Assembly: GCF_028291745.1 (NCBI RefSeq)
Contig: NZ_JAQGNQ010000061.1
Span: forward strand, 1 to 38,094
DNA: 38,094 bases
Source of the DNA: Ramlibacter sp.
Lineage (GTDB): Bacteria; Pseudomonadota; Gammaproteobacteria; Burkholderiales; Burkholderiaceae_C
Reading direction: 5' to 3'
The translations under genes and the position numbers were made by a program. Below, one piece after another: positions 16,636-25,942 of this stretch. Under the pieces are notes generated by a model. That model worked only from the letters and a program-made list of their open reading frames with translations, ran no database searches and was not told where the DNA came from. The first letter of the stretch is position 1; each line of letters begins with the position of its first letter.

Positions 16636-17517
16636 TTACTTCTTGCGGCCCATGTGCCACTGCGCGCGCGCCTGGCTGGCTTGCTCGATCAGCGCTTCGA
16701 GCTGTTCGCCCTTGCCCTCCTCGGCCAGCTGCAGCAGCTGGTGCAGGCTGCGCTCGAACAGCTTGGCCTGTTCGATCAGCTCGACCCGGTTGGCCAGCAG
16801 CACGTCGCGCCACAACTTCGGATCGGCGGCGGCGATGCGCGTGAAGTCGCGAAAGCCCGGCCCGGCCAGGGTGAGGAAGTTCTGCCCCTGCGGCTGGCTG
16901 ACGATCGCGTGCATCAGCGCGAACGACAGCATGTGCGGCAGGTGGCTCACGGCGGCAAAGGCGGCGTCGTGCGACTCGGGCGACATCTGCTGCACATGGC
17001 AGCCCAGCGCTTCCCACAGCTCCTGCGCGCGGCGCAGATGCGCGGTCTGCGTGCGCTCGATCGGCGTGAGGATCACCTGCCGGCCGTGATAGAGATCGGG
17101 GTCGGCATGCTCCACGCCCGAGACCTCCTTGCCGGCGATGGGATGCGCCGGCACGAAGGAACCCAGGTGGTCGCGCAGCACGCGGCGCGCCGCTTCCACG
17201 ACGTCGCGCTTGGTGGAGCCGACGTCCATCACCAGCATGTTGGCCGTGACGAGGTGGCGGATGGCGCGAAAGGTCGCTTCCGTCGCGGCGACCGGCACCG
17301 CGATCAGCACGATGTCCGCGCCCGAGACGGCCAGCAGCGCCGAGGGCGCCTCCACGTCGATCACGCCCATCTGGCGCGCGCGCTCGGTGGTGGTGGGCGA
17401 CTTGCTGTAGCCGACGACGCGCTTGACCAGGCCGGCGCGCTTCATGGCGAGGGCGAAGGAGCCGCCCATGAGGCCGCAGCCGATCAATCCGAGTTGCTCG
17501 AACATGGCCGGCATCAT
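16636..17517 (-). CDS. tyrA: Prephenate dehydrogenase
   Basis: This 293-residue NAD(P)-dependent enzyme turns prephenate into 4-hydroxyphenylpyruvate for tyrosine synthesis. GLIGCGLMGGSFA near residue 10 is the Rossmann loop. PAHPIAGKEVSGVEHA holds the catalytic-region histidine, and AAVSHLPHMLSFAL is a family signature. There is no fused chorismate mutase or ACT domain, so feedback control by tyrosine must act otherwise. The start is one of two adjacent ATGs (17517 or 17514) after GGCGGAG. A third ATG at 17505 (MFEQLG) is possible but lacks a ribosome site. The translation start lies at the edge of a dispersed repeat. Confidence 0.94.
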   Translation of the reverse strand: MMPAMFEQLGLIGCGLMGGSFALAMKRAGLVKRVVGYSKSPTTTERARQMGVIDVEAPSALLAVSGADIVLIAVPVAATEATFRAIRHLVTANMLVMDVGSTKRDVVEAARRVLRDHLGSFVPAHPIAGKEVSGVEHADPDLYHGRQVILTPIERTQTAHLRRAQELWEALGCHVQQMSPESHDAAFAAVSHLPHMLSFALMHAIVSQPQGQNFLTLAGPGFRDFTRIAAADPKLWRDVLLANRVELIEQAKLFERSLHQLLQLAEEGKGEQLEALIEQASQARAQWHMGRKK

Positions 17518-17523
17518 CGAGCT

Positions 17524-17597
17524 CCGCCGGGCCGTCCCAAGGAGCGAGCGCCCCCTCGGGGGGTGGCGCAGGACACGCAGTGGACAAGCTTGGGGGC
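17524..17597. repeat. Intergenic repeat-like segment with hairpin between pheA and tyrA
   Basis: The gap between pheA and tyrA holds a GC hairpin, GCGCCCCC-TC-GGGGGGTGGCGC, at 17548-17569. On the minus strand the flanks are GGGCGCTCGCTCCTTGGG and GTCCACTGCGTGTCCTGCGC. The pattern resembles dispersed intergenic repeats of Comamonadaceae, but I recognise it only from memory. The tyrA Shine-Dalgarno GGCGGAG lies at its end. Confidence 0.45.
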
Positions 17598-17599
17598 CA

Positions 17600-18682
17600 T
17601 CATTCCAGGGGATAGGTGCCGAGCACCTTGTAGAACGCGCAGAGTCCTTGCAGGTCCTTCAGCGCAGCCGCCACGTGCGGCTGCGAGGGATGGCCTTGCA
17701 GGTCGATGTAGAAATAGTATTCCCACTGGCCGGAGCGGGCCGGGCGCGACTCGAAGCGCGTCATCGAGACGCCGTGCTGCTTGAGCGGCACCAGGATGTC
17801 GTGCACCGCTCCCGGCCGGTTGGGCACGGACACGATCAGGCTCACGCAGTCCTTGCCCGAGGCTTCCGGCGCGGCCAGTGTCTGCGGCAGGCAGATCACG
17901 GCGAAGCGGGTGCGGTTGTACGCGTCGTCCTGGATCGCGTGCGCCGCCACGTGCAGGCCGAAGTTGGTGCCCGCCCGCGCGCTGGCGATGGCCGCCCACG
18001 CGGGATTCGAGGCCGCCAGCCGCGCGCCTTCGGCATTGCTCGACACCGCCCGGCGCTCGGCCTGCGGCAGGTGGTTGTTGAGCCAGCCCTGGCACTGCGC
18101 CAGCGACTGCGGATGCGCCACGACGGCCTCGATGCCCTCGAGCGCCGCCGAGTTCTTGCGCAGCAGCATGTGCCGCACCAGCAGGCTGGTCTCGCCCACG
18201 ATGTGCAGCGGCGTCTGCAGGAACAGGTCGAGCGAGCGCGCCACCACGCCCTCGGTGGAGTTCTCCACCGGAACGACTCCGTATTCCGCGGTGCCGGCCG
18301 CAGTGGCGCGGAACACCTCGTCGATGCTCACGCAGGGCACGTGCTCGATGCTGGAGCCGAAGAACAGCAGCGCGGCCTCTTCGCTGTAGGTGCCGGCGGG
18401 GCCGAGATAGGCCACCCGCTGCGGCGCCTCGAGCGCCCGGCAGGCCGACATGATCTCGCGCCAGATGTGCGCGATGTTGTCGCCCTTGAGCGGCCCGGGG
18501 TTGGCGTCCTGCAGGCCGTTGATCACCTGCGCCTCGCGTTCCGGGCGGAACACGGACGTGCCTTCGCCGCGCTTGAGTTCGCCGACCTCGTTGGCCAGCG
18601 CGGCGCGCCGGTTCAGGAGATCGAGCAGGGCGCGATCGACCTGGTCGATGCCGGTGCGGAGTTCGAGGAGAGTCTTGGGCAT
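17600..18682 (-). CDS. pheA: Bifunctional chorismate mutase / prephenate dehydratase (P-protein)
   Basis: The 360-residue protein joins three domains. Residues 1 to about 85 are an AroQ-type chorismate mutase (RTGIDQVDRALLDLLNRRA, ELKRGEG). About 90-265 are prephenate dehydratase (GPAGTYSEEAAL, VPVENSTEGVV, and the catalytic TRF motif in NRTRFAVI). About 275-355 are an ACT domain with the ESRP motif. It makes phenylpyruvate from chorismate, and the ACT domain is the usual phenylalanine feedback site. The ATG overlaps the gyrA stop by one base (TGATG), suggesting coupled translation. The tyrA start is about 80 bases downstream. Confidence 0.95.
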   Translation of the reverse strand: MPKTLLELRTGIDQVDRALLDLLNRRAALANEVGELKRGEGTSVFRPEREAQVINGLQDANPGPLKGDNIAHIWREIMSACRALEAPQRVAYLGPAGTYSEEAALLFFGSSIEHVPCVSIDEVFRATAAGTAEYGVVPVENSTEGVVARSLDLFLQTPLHIVGETSLLVRHMLLRKNSAALEGIEAVVAHPQSLAQCQGWLNNHLPQAERRAVSSNAEGARLAASNPAWAAIASARAGTNFGLHVAAHAIQDDAYNRTRFAVICLPQTLAAPEASGKDCVSLIVSVPNRPGAVHDILVPLKQHGVSMTRFESRPARSGQWEYYFYIDLQGHPSQPHVAAALKDLQGLCAFYKVLGTYPLE

Positions 18683-21312
18683 CAGGTGGGGGTGGTCTCG
18701 CCGCCGTTGGTGTCCTCACCCTCGACCGCGCCGGCGTCATTCTCCACGATGCGCTGCAGGCCGCTCAACTTGGAGCCCTCGTCCAGGCCGATGAGGGTCA
18801 CGCCCTGGGTCGCCCGGCCGAGCTCGCGGATCTCGCTGATGCGGGTGCGCACCAGCACGCCGCGGTCGGTGATCAGCATGATCTCGTCGTCGCTGTGCAC
18901 CAGCGTGGCGGCCACGACCTTGCCGTTGCGCTCGCTCTGCTGGATGGCGATCATGCCCTTGGTGCCGCGGCCGTGGCGGGTGTACTCCGTGATCGGCGTG
19001 CGCTTGCCGTAGCCGTTGGCGGTGGCGGTCAGCACGCTCTGCGTCTCGTCCTCGGCCACCAGCATGGCGATCACGCTCTGGCCTTCTTCCAGCATCATGC
19101 CGCGCACGCCGCGGGTGTTGCGGCCGGTGGGGCGCACGTCGTTCTCGTCGAAGCGCACCGCCTTGCCACCGTCCGAGAACAGCATCACGTCATGCTTGCC
19201 GTCGGTGAGCGCGGCCCCGATCAGGTAGTCGCCCTCGTCGAGGTCGACCGCGATGATGCCCAGCTTGCGCGGGTTGTTGAACTCGTGCAGCGCGGTCTTC
19301 TTGACGGTGCCCATCGAGGTGCCCATGAACACGAAGTGGTCCTCGGGGAAGCTGCGGAATTCGCCGGTGAGCGGCAGCACCACGTTGATCTTCTCGCCTT
19401 CCTGCAGCGGGAACATGTTGACGATGGGCCGGCCGCGCGAGCCACGCGAGCCCGCCGGCACTTCCCACACCTTCAGCCAGTAGAGGCGGCCGCGGTTGGA
19501 GAAGGCCAGCAGGTAGTCGTGCGTGTTGGCGATGAAGAGCTGGTCGATCCAGTCGTCTTCCTTGGTCTGCGTCGCCTGCTTGCCGCGGCCGCCGCGCTTT
19601 TGTGCCCGGTATTCCGACAGCGGCTGGCTCTTGATGTAGCCGGTGTGCGAGAGCGTCACCACCATGTCGGTGGGCGTGATCAGGTCCTCGGTGGCGAGGT
19701 CCTGCGCGTTGTGCTCGATCACGCTGCGGCGCGCGCCCAGCTTGGTCTGGCCGAACTCCAGGCGGATGGCCGTGAGTTCTTCCGTGATGATCGTCGAGAC
19801 CCGCTCCGGCTTGGACAAGATGTCCAGCAGGTCCTCGATCTCGGACATCACTTCGCGGTACTCGGTGACGATCTTGTCCTGCTCCAGGCCGGTCAGGCGT
19901 TGCAGGCGCATCTGCAGGATCTCGCCGGCTTGCGTGTCCGAGAGGTGATACAGGCCGTCATGCAGGCCGTACTGCCGCTCGAGACCTTCGGGGCGGAAGT
20001 CGTCGGCGTTGACCACGCTGCCGTCGGCGCGGGCCCGCGTGAGCATCTCGCGCACGAGCGAGGAGTCCCAGCCGCGGTTCATCAGCTCGATCCGGGCCAC
20101 AGGCGGGGTGGGGGACTCGCGGATGATGCGGATGAAGTCGTCGATGTTGGCCAGGGCGACGGCCAGGCCCTCCAGCACGTGGCCGCGTTCGCGCGCCTTG
20201 CGCAGCGCGAACACCGTCCTGCGCGTGACCACCTCGCGGCGGTGCTGCAGGAAGACGACGATCAGCTCGCGCAGGTTGCACAGGCGGGGCTGGCCGTCGA
20301 TCAGCGCCACCATGTTGATGCCGAAGGTGTCCTGCAGCTGCGTCTGCTTGTAGAGGTTGTTGAGCACGACCTCGGGCACTTCGCCGCGCTTCAACTCGAT
20401 CACGAGCCGCATGCCGGACTTGTCGCTCTCGTCCTGGATGTGGCTGATGCCCTCGAGCTTCTTTTCGTGGACCAGCTCCGCCATCCGCTCCTGCAGCGTC
20501 TTCTTGTTGACCTGGTAGGGGATCTCGTCGACGATGATCGCGGTGCGCTGGCCGCGATCGATGTCCTCGAAGTGGCATTTGGCGCGCATCACCACGCGCC
20601 CGCGGCCGGTGCGGTAGCCCTCCTTCACGCCCGAGACGCCGTAGATGGTGGCACCGGTCGGGAAGTCCGGCGCCGGAATGATCTCCATCAACTCTTCCAG
20701 CGTCGCCTGCGGGTTGCGCAGCAGGTGCAGGCAGGCGTCGATCACCTCGTTCAGGTTGTGGGGCGGGATGTTGGTGGCCATGCCCACCGCGATGCCGCCC
20801 GAACCGTTGACCAGCAGGTTGGGCAATTTGCTGGGCAGCACCAGCGGCTCCTGCTCGCTGCCGTCGTAGTTGGGGCCGAAGTCGACGGTCTCCTTGTCGA
20901 TGTCGGCCAGCATCTCGTGCGCGATCTTGGCCAGCCGGATCTCGGTGTAGCGCATGGCCGCGGCGTTGTCGCCGTCGACCGAGCCGAAGTTGCCCTGGCC
21001 GTCGACCAGCATGTGGCGCATCGAGAAGTCCTGCGCCAGCCGCACGATCGTGTCGTAGACCGACTGGTCGCCGTGCGGGTGATATTTACCGATCACATCA
21101 CCGACAATGCGGGCGGATTTCTTGTACGGCCGGTTCCAGTCGTTGTTCAACTCGTGCATGGCGAACAGCACGCGGCGGTGCACCGGCTTCAGGCCGTCGC
21201 GCGCGTCCGGCAGCGCTCGCCCCACGATCACGCTCATGGCGTAGTCGAGGTAGCTGCGCCGCATTTCCTCCTCGAGGCTGACGGGCAGTGTTTCTTTGGC
21301 GAAGGAGGTCAT
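18682..21312 (-). CDS. gyrA: DNA gyrase subunit A
   Basis: The 876-residue protein is full length. The N-terminal breakage-reunion domain carries [11 protein letters not shown] with the catalytic tyrosine. The C-terminal beta-pinwheel carries the GyrA box QKRGGRGK. In the quinolone-resistance region the sequence is [13 protein letters not shown], so the position of E. coli Ser83 is Gln and that of Ala84 is Ser, while Asp87 is kept. The ATG at 21312 ([17 protein letters not shown]) is preferred to a TTG 12 bases upstream because it matches the usual start. It is the first gene of the long minus-strand run and is divergent from the OmpA-type gene across 229 bases. Confidence 0.97.
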   Translation of the reverse strand: MTSFAKETLPVSLEEEMRRSYLDYAMSVIVGRALPDARDGLKPVHRRVLFAMHELNNDWNRPYKKSARIVGDVIGKYHPHGDQSVYDTIVRLAQDFSMRHMLVDGQGNFGSVDGDNAAAMRYTEIRLAKIAHEMLADIDKETVDFGPNYDGSEQEPLVLPSKLPNLLVNGSGGIAVGMATNIPPHNLNEVIDACLHLLRNPQATLEELMEIIPAPDFPTGATIYGVSGVKEGYRTGRGRVVMRAKCHFEDIDRGQRTAIIVDEIPYQVNKKTLQERMAELVHEKKLEGISHIQDESDKSGMRLVIELKRGEVPEVVLNNLYKQTQLQDTFGINMVALIDGQPRLCNLRELIVVFLQHRREVVTRRTVFALRKARERGHVLEGLAVALANIDDFIRIIRESPTPPVARIELMNRGWDSSLVREMLTRARADGSVVNADDFRPEGLERQYGLHDGLYHLSDTQAGEILQMRLQRLTGLEQDKIVTEYREVMSEIEDLLDILSKPERVSTIITEELTAIRLEFGQTKLGARRSVIEHNAQDLATEDLITPTDMVVTLSHTGYIKSQPLSEYRAQKRGGRGKQATQTKEDDWIDQLFIANTHDYLLAFSNRGRLYWLKVWEVPAGSRGSRGRPIVNMFPLQEGEKINVVLPLTGEFRSFPEDHFVFMGTSMGTVKKTALHEFNNPRKLGIIAVDLDEGDYLIGAALTDGKHDVMLFSDGGKAVRFDENDVRPTGRNTRGVRGMMLEEGQSVIAMLVAEDETQSVLTATANGYGKRTPITEYTRHGRGTKGMIAIQQSERNGKVVAATLVHSDDEIMLITDRGVLVRTRISEIRELGRATQGVTLIGLDEGSKLSGLQRIVENDAGAVEGEDTNGGETTPT

Positions 21313-21541
21313 TGGGTGCGTCAAGCGGACACGAAACGGAAGATTTTAAGGTTTTGCGGGCATGTCGCGATGCGGCAACAGAAATCCGGAATTGCGGTTT
21401 CGTCCTACGAACTCCGGGATGGCAGAGCCATGGTCCGCGAAAAGCCGTATGGCACAATCCCTGCGACGTAACTGGTGAATTGGTCACTAAGGACGTGGTA
21501 TTGACGCAGCGCGGCTGCGACTTTTCCCCAAGAGGAGAATC

Positions 21542-22264
21542 ATGAAGAAACTGAACAAAGTAGCGCTGCTGTTTGCCTCGTCTGCGTTGCTGGCTGGCTG
21601 CGGCGTCATGTCCCAGACGGCCCCCGGCGCTCCTGGCATGTCGAGCCGCGTCGTCGCCGCCAACGGTGGCAGCGTGGTCGACAACTGGCAGAACGGCACT
21701 GGCGAATACGTGTGGCGCAACGGCACCAACGAACTGTGCTGGCGCGATGCCAACTGGACCCCCGCCACCGCCGCCGTCGGCTGCGACGGCGCCCTGGTCC
21801 GCGCCGCTGTGGTGGCTGCTCCGGCACCCGCTCCGGTCGCGCCTCCGGCTGTCATCCCGGCCCCGCCCCCGCCGCCGCCCGCACCGGCGCCCGCTCCGGC
21901 GATCGCCAGCAAGGTGACCTATGCCGCCGACGCCTTCTTCGACTTCGACAAGTCGGTGCTGAAGCCCGAAGGGCGCGCCAAGCTGGATGACCTGGTCGGC
22001 AAGATCCAGGGCATCAACCTGGAAGTGATCATCGCCGTCGGCCACACCGACTCGGTGGGCACCGACGCCTACAACCAGCGCCTGTCCGTGCGTCGCGCCG
22101 AATCCGTGAAGGCCTACCTGGTCTCCAAGGGCATCGAACGCAATCGCGTGTACACCGAAGGCAAGGGCGAGAAGCAGCCGGTCGCTGACAACAAGACCGC
22201 CGAAGGCCGCGCGAAGAACCGTCGCGTGGAAATCGAAGTGGTCGGCACCCGCGCGAACCCGTAA
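21542..22264 (+). CDS. OmpA-family outer membrane lipoprotein
   Basis: The 240-residue protein starts MKKLNKVALLFASSALLAGC, a lipoprotein signal with the acylated Cys at residue 20. Residues about 45-90 include WQNGTGEYVWRNGTNELCWRD. A long Pro/Ala linker follows (about 95-122), then an OmpA C-terminal peptidoglycan-binding domain with VGHTDSVGTDAYNQRLS and GRAKNRRVEIEV. It should tether the outer membrane to peptidoglycan. AGAGGAG at about 21532-21538 is a strong ribosome binding site. The gene is single, with its own terminator right after it. Confidence 0.93.
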   Translation: MKKLNKVALLFASSALLAGCGVMSQTAPGAPGMSSRVVAANGGSVVDNWQNGTGEYVWRNGTNELCWRDANWTPATAAVGCDGALVRAAVVAAPAPAPVAPPAVIPAPPPPPPAPAPAPAIASKVTYAADAFFDFDKSVLKPEGRAKLDDLVGKIQGINLEVIIAVGHTDSVGTDAYNQRLSVRRAESVKAYLVSKGIERNRVYTEGKGEKQPVADNKTAEGRAKNRRVEIEVVGTRANP

Positions 22265-22287
22265 AGACACCAGCGAGAAAAGCTGCA

Positions 22288-22317
22288 CAAAGGGCCCGCA
22301 TTGCGGGCCCTTTTTTC
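22288..22317 (+). terminator. Intrinsic terminator of the OmpA-type gene
   Basis: AAAGGGCCCGC and GCGGGCCCTTT form a perfect stem around a three-base loop and end in a run of six T. It begins about two dozen bases after the stop codon. The run of A before the stem would also let it work for transcripts from the other strand. Confidence 0.93.
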
Positions 22318-22357
22318 ATTTGCTCACGAGCCAGCCGCCCCACAATCTGCCCCAGCC

Positions 22358-23071
22358 ATGAACGAATCCATCAACGCCGATCCCGCGGAACTGGCCAAGT
22401 TCTCCGAACAGGCCCACCGCTGGTGGGACCCGGACAGCGAGTTCGGGCCGCTGCATGCGATGAACCCGCTGCGCCTGAACTGGATAGCGGATCTCGCTGG
22501 CGGCCTCTCAGGCAAACGCGTGGTGGACATCGGCTGCGGCGGGGGCATCCTGGCCGACAGCATGGCGCGCAAGGGCGCCGAGGTGCTGGGCATCGATCTG
22601 GCGGGCAAGTCGATCCGGGTGGCGCAGCTGCACGCCCTGGAGGCGGGCACGCCGAACGTGCAATACCGCGAGGTGAGCGCCGAGACGCTGGCGGCCGAAG
22701 AGCCGGCGGGCTTCGACGTGGTCACCTGCATGGAGATGCTCGAACACGTGCCGCGGCCGGAATCCATCGTGCAGGCCTGCGCCGCGCTGGTGAAGCCGGG
22801 CGGCTGGGTGTTCTTCTCCACGATCAACCGCAACCCGAAATCGTTTCTCTACGCGATCGTCGGGGCCGAATACGTGCTGAACCTGCTGCCGCGCGGCACC
22901 CACGAGTACCTGCGCTTCATCAAGCCCCACGAGCTCGCGTCCTGGTGCCGGCCGGCCGGCCTGGACGTGCTGCGCGCGCAGGGCATGCAATACAACCCGC
23001 TCACCCGCCGCTATTGGCTGTCCGGCGACACGAGCGTCAATTACCTGGCGGCCAGCCGCAGGATCCGATGA
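22358..23071 (+). CDS. ubiG: Ubiquinone biosynthesis O-methyltransferase
   Basis: The 237-residue SAM-dependent enzyme performs both O-methylations in ubiquinone synthesis. The N-terminus has [20 protein letters not shown], a UbiG signature. [20 protein letters not shown] is SAM motif I, and [11 protein letters not shown] follows. The ATG at 22358 gives the family start. The frame is open 57 bases upstream, but that part overlaps the preceding terminator. The stop overlaps the gph start by four bases. Confidence 0.95.
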   Translation: MNESINADPAELAKFSEQAHRWWDPDSEFGPLHAMNPLRLNWIADLAGGLSGKRVVDIGCGGGILADSMARKGAEVLGIDLAGKSIRVAQLHALEAGTPNVQYREVSAETLAAEEPAGFDVVTCMEMLEHVPRPESIVQACAALVKPGGWVFFSTINRNPKSFLYAIVGAEYVLNLLPRGTHEYLRFIKPHELASWCRPAGLDVLRAQGMQYNPLTRRYWLSGDTSVNYLAASRRIR

Positions 23072-23742
23072 TCGCGCACGAAGTGAAAGCCGTCCTGTTC
23101 GACCTCGACGGCACCCTGATCGACAGCGCACCCGACCTCGGAGCCGCTGCCGACAAGATGCGCACGGACCGCGGGCTGCCCTCGCTGCCGCTGGACAAGT
23201 ACCGCCCCATGGCGGGCGCCGGCGCCCGCGGCATGTTGGGCGTGGCCTTCGGCATCACGCCCGACGACGCGGACTTCGCGCCATTGCGCGAGGAGTTCTT
23301 TCGCAATTACGAAGCCTGCATGACCCAGCGCACCTACGTGTTCGACGGGGTCAAGCAGCTGATCGACTGCCTGGTGGACCAGGGCCTCTCCTGGGGCGTG
23401 GTCACCAACAAGTCCATGCGCTTCGCCGCGCCGCTCACCCGGGGCATGCCCTTGTTCGCGTCGGCCCGCACGGTGATCGGTGGCGACTCGACGCCCCATG
23501 CCAAGCCGCATCCGGCGCCGCTGCTGGAAGCGGCGCGGCAGCTGAGCGTGCGGCCGATCGACTGCGTGTACGTGGGCGACGACCTGCGGGACGTGCAGGC
23601 GGGGCGTGCGGCGGGCATGGCCACGGTGGCTGCGACCTATGGCTACCTCGGAAGCGTCGACGTCGCCCAGTGGGGCGCCGATTCCCACATAGCCACACCG
23701 CTTGCCTTGCTGTCGCTCTTGAAATTCCGCGCGCTGGCGTAA
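23068..23742 (+). CDS. gph: Phosphoglycolate phosphatase (HAD family)
   Basis: This 224-residue haloacid dehalogenase-type hydrolase removes phosphate from 2-phosphoglycolate. [14 protein letters not shown] holds the nucleophilic Asp and the acid. The alpha-helical cap follows, then GVVTNKS (motif II), the Lys in HAKPHPAPL (motif III) and [15 protein letters not shown] (motif IV, metal binding). Pairing with ubiG through an ATGA overlap is the usual arrangement in Burkholderiales. Its last codons contain the likely ssrA promoter. A related HAD substrate is possible. Confidence 0.92.
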   Translation: MIAHEVKAVLFDLDGTLIDSAPDLGAAADKMRTDRGLPSLPLDKYRPMAGAGARGMLGVAFGITPDDADFAPLREEFFRNYEACMTQRTYVFDGVKQLIDCLVDQGLSWGVVTNKSMRFAAPLTRGMPLFASARTVIGGDSTPHAKPHPAPLLEAARQLSVRPIDCVYVGDDLRDVQAGRAAGMATVAATYGYLGSVDVAQWGADSHIATPLALLSLLKFRALA

Positions 23743-23745
23743 GAT
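23718..23745 (+). promoter_or_regulatory. Candidate sigma-70 promoter of ssrA
   Basis: CTTGAA (23718-23723) and TAAGAT (23740-23745) are separated by 16 bases. They fit a -35/-10 pair about ten bases before the mature tmRNA 5' end. The TAA of the -10 box is also the gph stop codon. This assignment rests on motif fit and position only. Confidence 0.5.
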
Positions 23746-23755
23746 AGGCCTTCCT

Positions 23756-24129
23756 GGGGCTGCACCGGTTTCGACGTGGGTTCGGACGCGCAGCAGGGCA
23801 TGTCGAGGATCAGTCACCTCGTAAATCCATCTGAAAAAAACTAACTGCGAACGACTCTTCGTACGCTCTCGCCGCTTAATCAGCGGTGAGCCTTGCAACG
23901 GTTGGCCGATGGGCTGGGCTAAAGGCGCAAGCTGATAGCTGCAAGGTAATCTACATTGGCTGGTTCCCGGGCGGGTGTCTTGGCCGGGAACGAGACTCAA
24001 GGGCACTGGCTGCCTTCTCAGCGTGCGACTGCGCGGTGAGGGTGGCGAGACTCAAATCAGATCGCTAAGCATGTAGAACTGTTCGTAGAAGGCTTGCGGA
24101 CGCGGGTTCAATTCCCGCCAGCTCCACCA
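23756..24129 (+). ncRNA. ssrA: Transfer-messenger RNA (tmRNA)
   Basis: This is a one-piece tmRNA. GGGGCTG at the 5' end pairs with CAGCTCC before the terminal ACCA, forming the alanyl acceptor stem. The T-arm is visible in GCGGGTTCAATTCCCGC near the 3' end. The tag reading frame resumes at GCG (23847) and encodes ANDSSYALAA followed by TAA (23877-23879). The ALAA end is the protease recognition signal. The RNA rescues stalled ribosomes together with SmpB. Confidence 0.96.
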
Positions 24130-24135
24130 TCTTTC

Positions 24136-24160
24136 GCGCCCGGCTGGTCCGGGCGCTTTC
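24136..24160 (+). terminator. Probable intrinsic terminator of ssrA
   Basis: GCGCCCGG and CCGGGCGC make an eight-base stem with loop CTGGT, followed by TTT. It lies seven bases after the tmRNA 3' end and one base before the rsuA start codon. The short T tract makes it moderate in strength. Confidence 0.65.
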
Positions 24161-24161
24161 C

Positions 24162-24893
24162 ATGCAACTCGCGGATCTTCTATTCACGCAGGGCTTTGGC
24201 GCGCGCCGGACCTGTGCGGGGCTGGTGCAGCAAGGCCTGGTCACCATCGACGGCGTCGCCGTCGCCGATGCGGCGGCCGAGGTCGAGCCCGAGGGCCTGC
24301 ACTTCTGCGTTCAGGGCAAGGAGTGGGTCTACCACGCCAAGGCCTACCTGATGCTGCACAAACCTGCGGGCTACGAATGCTCGCAGCGTCCCTCCGCCTG
24401 GCCCAGCATCTACACCCTGCTGCCATCGCCATTGCGCCAGCGGCCCAACAAGGGCAGCACGCCCGGTGTGCAGGCCATCGGCCGCCTGGACCAGGACACC
24501 ACCGGAATGCTGCTCATGAGCGATGACGGCGTTTTCATCCACCGGATGAGTTCGCCCAAGCACCACGTGCCCAAGATCTACGAGGTCGATTGCGCGGAAC
24601 CCGTCACGGCGCCGCAGTTGCAGCAACTGCTGGCCGGCGTGGTGCTCGATGACGACCCGAAGCCGGTGCGCGCCGCCGCCTGCGAGGCGACGGGGTCGCA
24701 GGCGCTGCGCCTGACCCTGACCGAGGGAAAGTACCACCAGGTCAAGCGGATGCTCGCCGCGGTGGGCAACCGGGTGGTGGGTCTGCACCGCTCGCGCATC
24801 GGCCCGCTGGAGTTGCCGCCGGACCTTGCGCCCGGCCAATGGCGATGGTTGAGCCGGGAACAACTCTCTGCCCTTCTGAATCGAGCACAATGA
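24162..24893 (+). CDS. rsuA: RsuA-family 16S rRNA pseudouridine synthase
   Basis: The 243-residue protein has an N-terminal S4-type RNA-binding region (residues 1 to about 50) and the pseudouridine synthase core with GRLDQDTTGMLLMS, where Asp110 is the catalytic residue. YLMLHKPAGYECS and KYHQVKRMLAAVGNRVVGL are RsuA/RluE family signatures. The likely target is U516 of 16S rRNA, though specificity within the family is not certain. The start codon directly follows the ssrA terminator and has no Shine-Dalgarno sequence, so initiation is unusual or depends on readthrough. The stop overlaps an ATG of the next frame. Confidence 0.88.
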   Translation: MQLADLLFTQGFGARRTCAGLVQQGLVTIDGVAVADAAAEVEPEGLHFCVQGKEWVYHAKAYLMLHKPAGYECSQRPSAWPSIYTLLPSPLRQRPNKGSTPGVQAIGRLDQDTTGMLLMSDDGVFIHRMSSPKHHVPKIYEVDCAEPVTAPQLQQLLAGVVLDDDPKPVRAAACEATGSQALRLTLTEGKYHQVKRMLAAVGNRVVGLHRSRIGPLELPPDLAPGQWRWLSREQLSALLNRAQ

Positions 24894-24961
24894 ATGTCTG
24901 CCGCAGTCGTCCTGCGGCGGGCCCGGCGCGTTGTAGCGCTAGACCACCCCACTGGCCACCT

Positions 24962-25942
24962 GTGAACTTTCTGTCTCAGTGCCGCACCTGGCTCGCCGCC
25001 TCGCTGCTGCTCGTTTCCGGCCTCTCCGCTGCGGCGCCGCCGATCTTCGTCCTGAATTCGCTTGATGCCGACGTCAGCGTCATCGATCCCGTCACGTGGC
25101 GCGAGGTCAAGCGCCTGCCGACGGGCAAGGAGCCGCATCACCTGTACATGACGCCCGACGAGAAGTCGCTGATCGTCGCCAATGCGCTGTCCGATTCGCT
25201 GACCTTCATCGATCCGCACACGGCCGAGATCCAGCGCACCGTGTCCGGCATCATGGATCCCTACCAGCTGCAGTTCTCGCCGGACATGAAGTGGCTGGTC
25301 ACGGCGGGCAACCGCCTGCAGCACGTCGACCTGTACCGCTGGGACGGCAACGAGCTGACACTGGCCAAGCGCGTTCCCACCGGCAAGACGCCCAGCCACA
25401 TCTTCGTCGACAGCAAGAGCACCGTGGCTTACGTCAGCATGCAGGACAGCGATGAACTGGTGGCCATCGACCTCGCGCGGCAGGAGATCCGCTGGCGCAT
25501 GCGCACCGGCCCCTTGCCGGCCGACATCTACCTCACGCCGGACGACAAGACCCTGCTGGTCGGCCTGACCGGCAGCGACGGCGTCGACGTGGTCGACGTG
25601 AGCTATCCCAAGGTGCCCCGCTTCCTGCGCCGGATCAAGACCGGCGACGGTGCCCATGCCTTTCGCTCGGCCGGGGACCATCGCTACGTCTACCTCAGCA
25701 ATCGCGTAGGCAACACCATCAGCAAGATCGACCTCAACAGCCTGGCGGTGGTCGATACCTATCTCGCCCCCGGGGGCCCCGACTGCATGGAAGTGATGGC
25801 CGGAGGCCGCTACCTGCTGGCCACCTCGCGCTGGATCAAGCGGCTGACCATCATCGACACCCAGACCAAGGAAGTGCGCCAGGTGAAGGTGGGCAAGTCG
25901 CCGCACGGCGTCTGGACACTCGACCACGCCGCAACGCGATGA
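24962..25942 (+). CDS. Exported YncE/YVTN-type beta-propeller protein
   Basis: The 326-residue protein starts at a GTG that places the signal peptide VNFLSQCRTWLAASLLLVSG (ending LSAAA) at the N-terminus. An ATG at 24890, coupled to the rsuA stop, is the alternative start but adds 24 Pro/Arg-rich residues. The mature part has repeating blades of the form VNPxTWREVKRLPTGKEPHH, TLLVGLTGSDGVDVVDVS and LYMTPDEKSLIVANA, typical of seven-bladed YncE-like propellers. No enzymatic residues are evident, so a binding or scaffold role in the periplasm is inferred. Its 3' end overlaps the deacetylase start by four bases. Confidence 0.82.
   Translation: MNFLSQCRTWLAASLLLVSGLSAAAPPIFVLNSLDADVSVIDPVTWREVKRLPTGKEPHHLYMTPDEKSLIVANALSDSLTFIDPHTAEIQRTVSGIMDPYQLQFSPDMKWLVTAGNRLQHVDLYRWDGNELTLAKRVPTGKTPSHIFVDSKSTVAYVSMQDSDELVAIDLARQEIRWRMRTGPLPADIYLTPDDKTLLVGLTGSDGVDVVDVSYPKVPRFLRRIKTGDGAHAFRSAGDHRYVYLSNRVGNTISKIDLNSLAVVDTYLAPGGPDCMEVMAGGRYLLATSRWIKRLTIIDTQTKEVRQVKVGKSPHGVWTLDHAATR

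Noticed and set aside
18895..21471. 858-codon open frame on the + strand opposite gyrA
   Set aside because: It is a mirror of gyrA in a high-GC genome: composition is His/Val/Asp/Leu-rich with no family motif, and gyrA itself is certain.
21313..21541. Promoters for gyrA and the OmpA-type gene
   Set aside because: The divergent gap must hold both, but no -35/-10 pair stood out well enough to place them.
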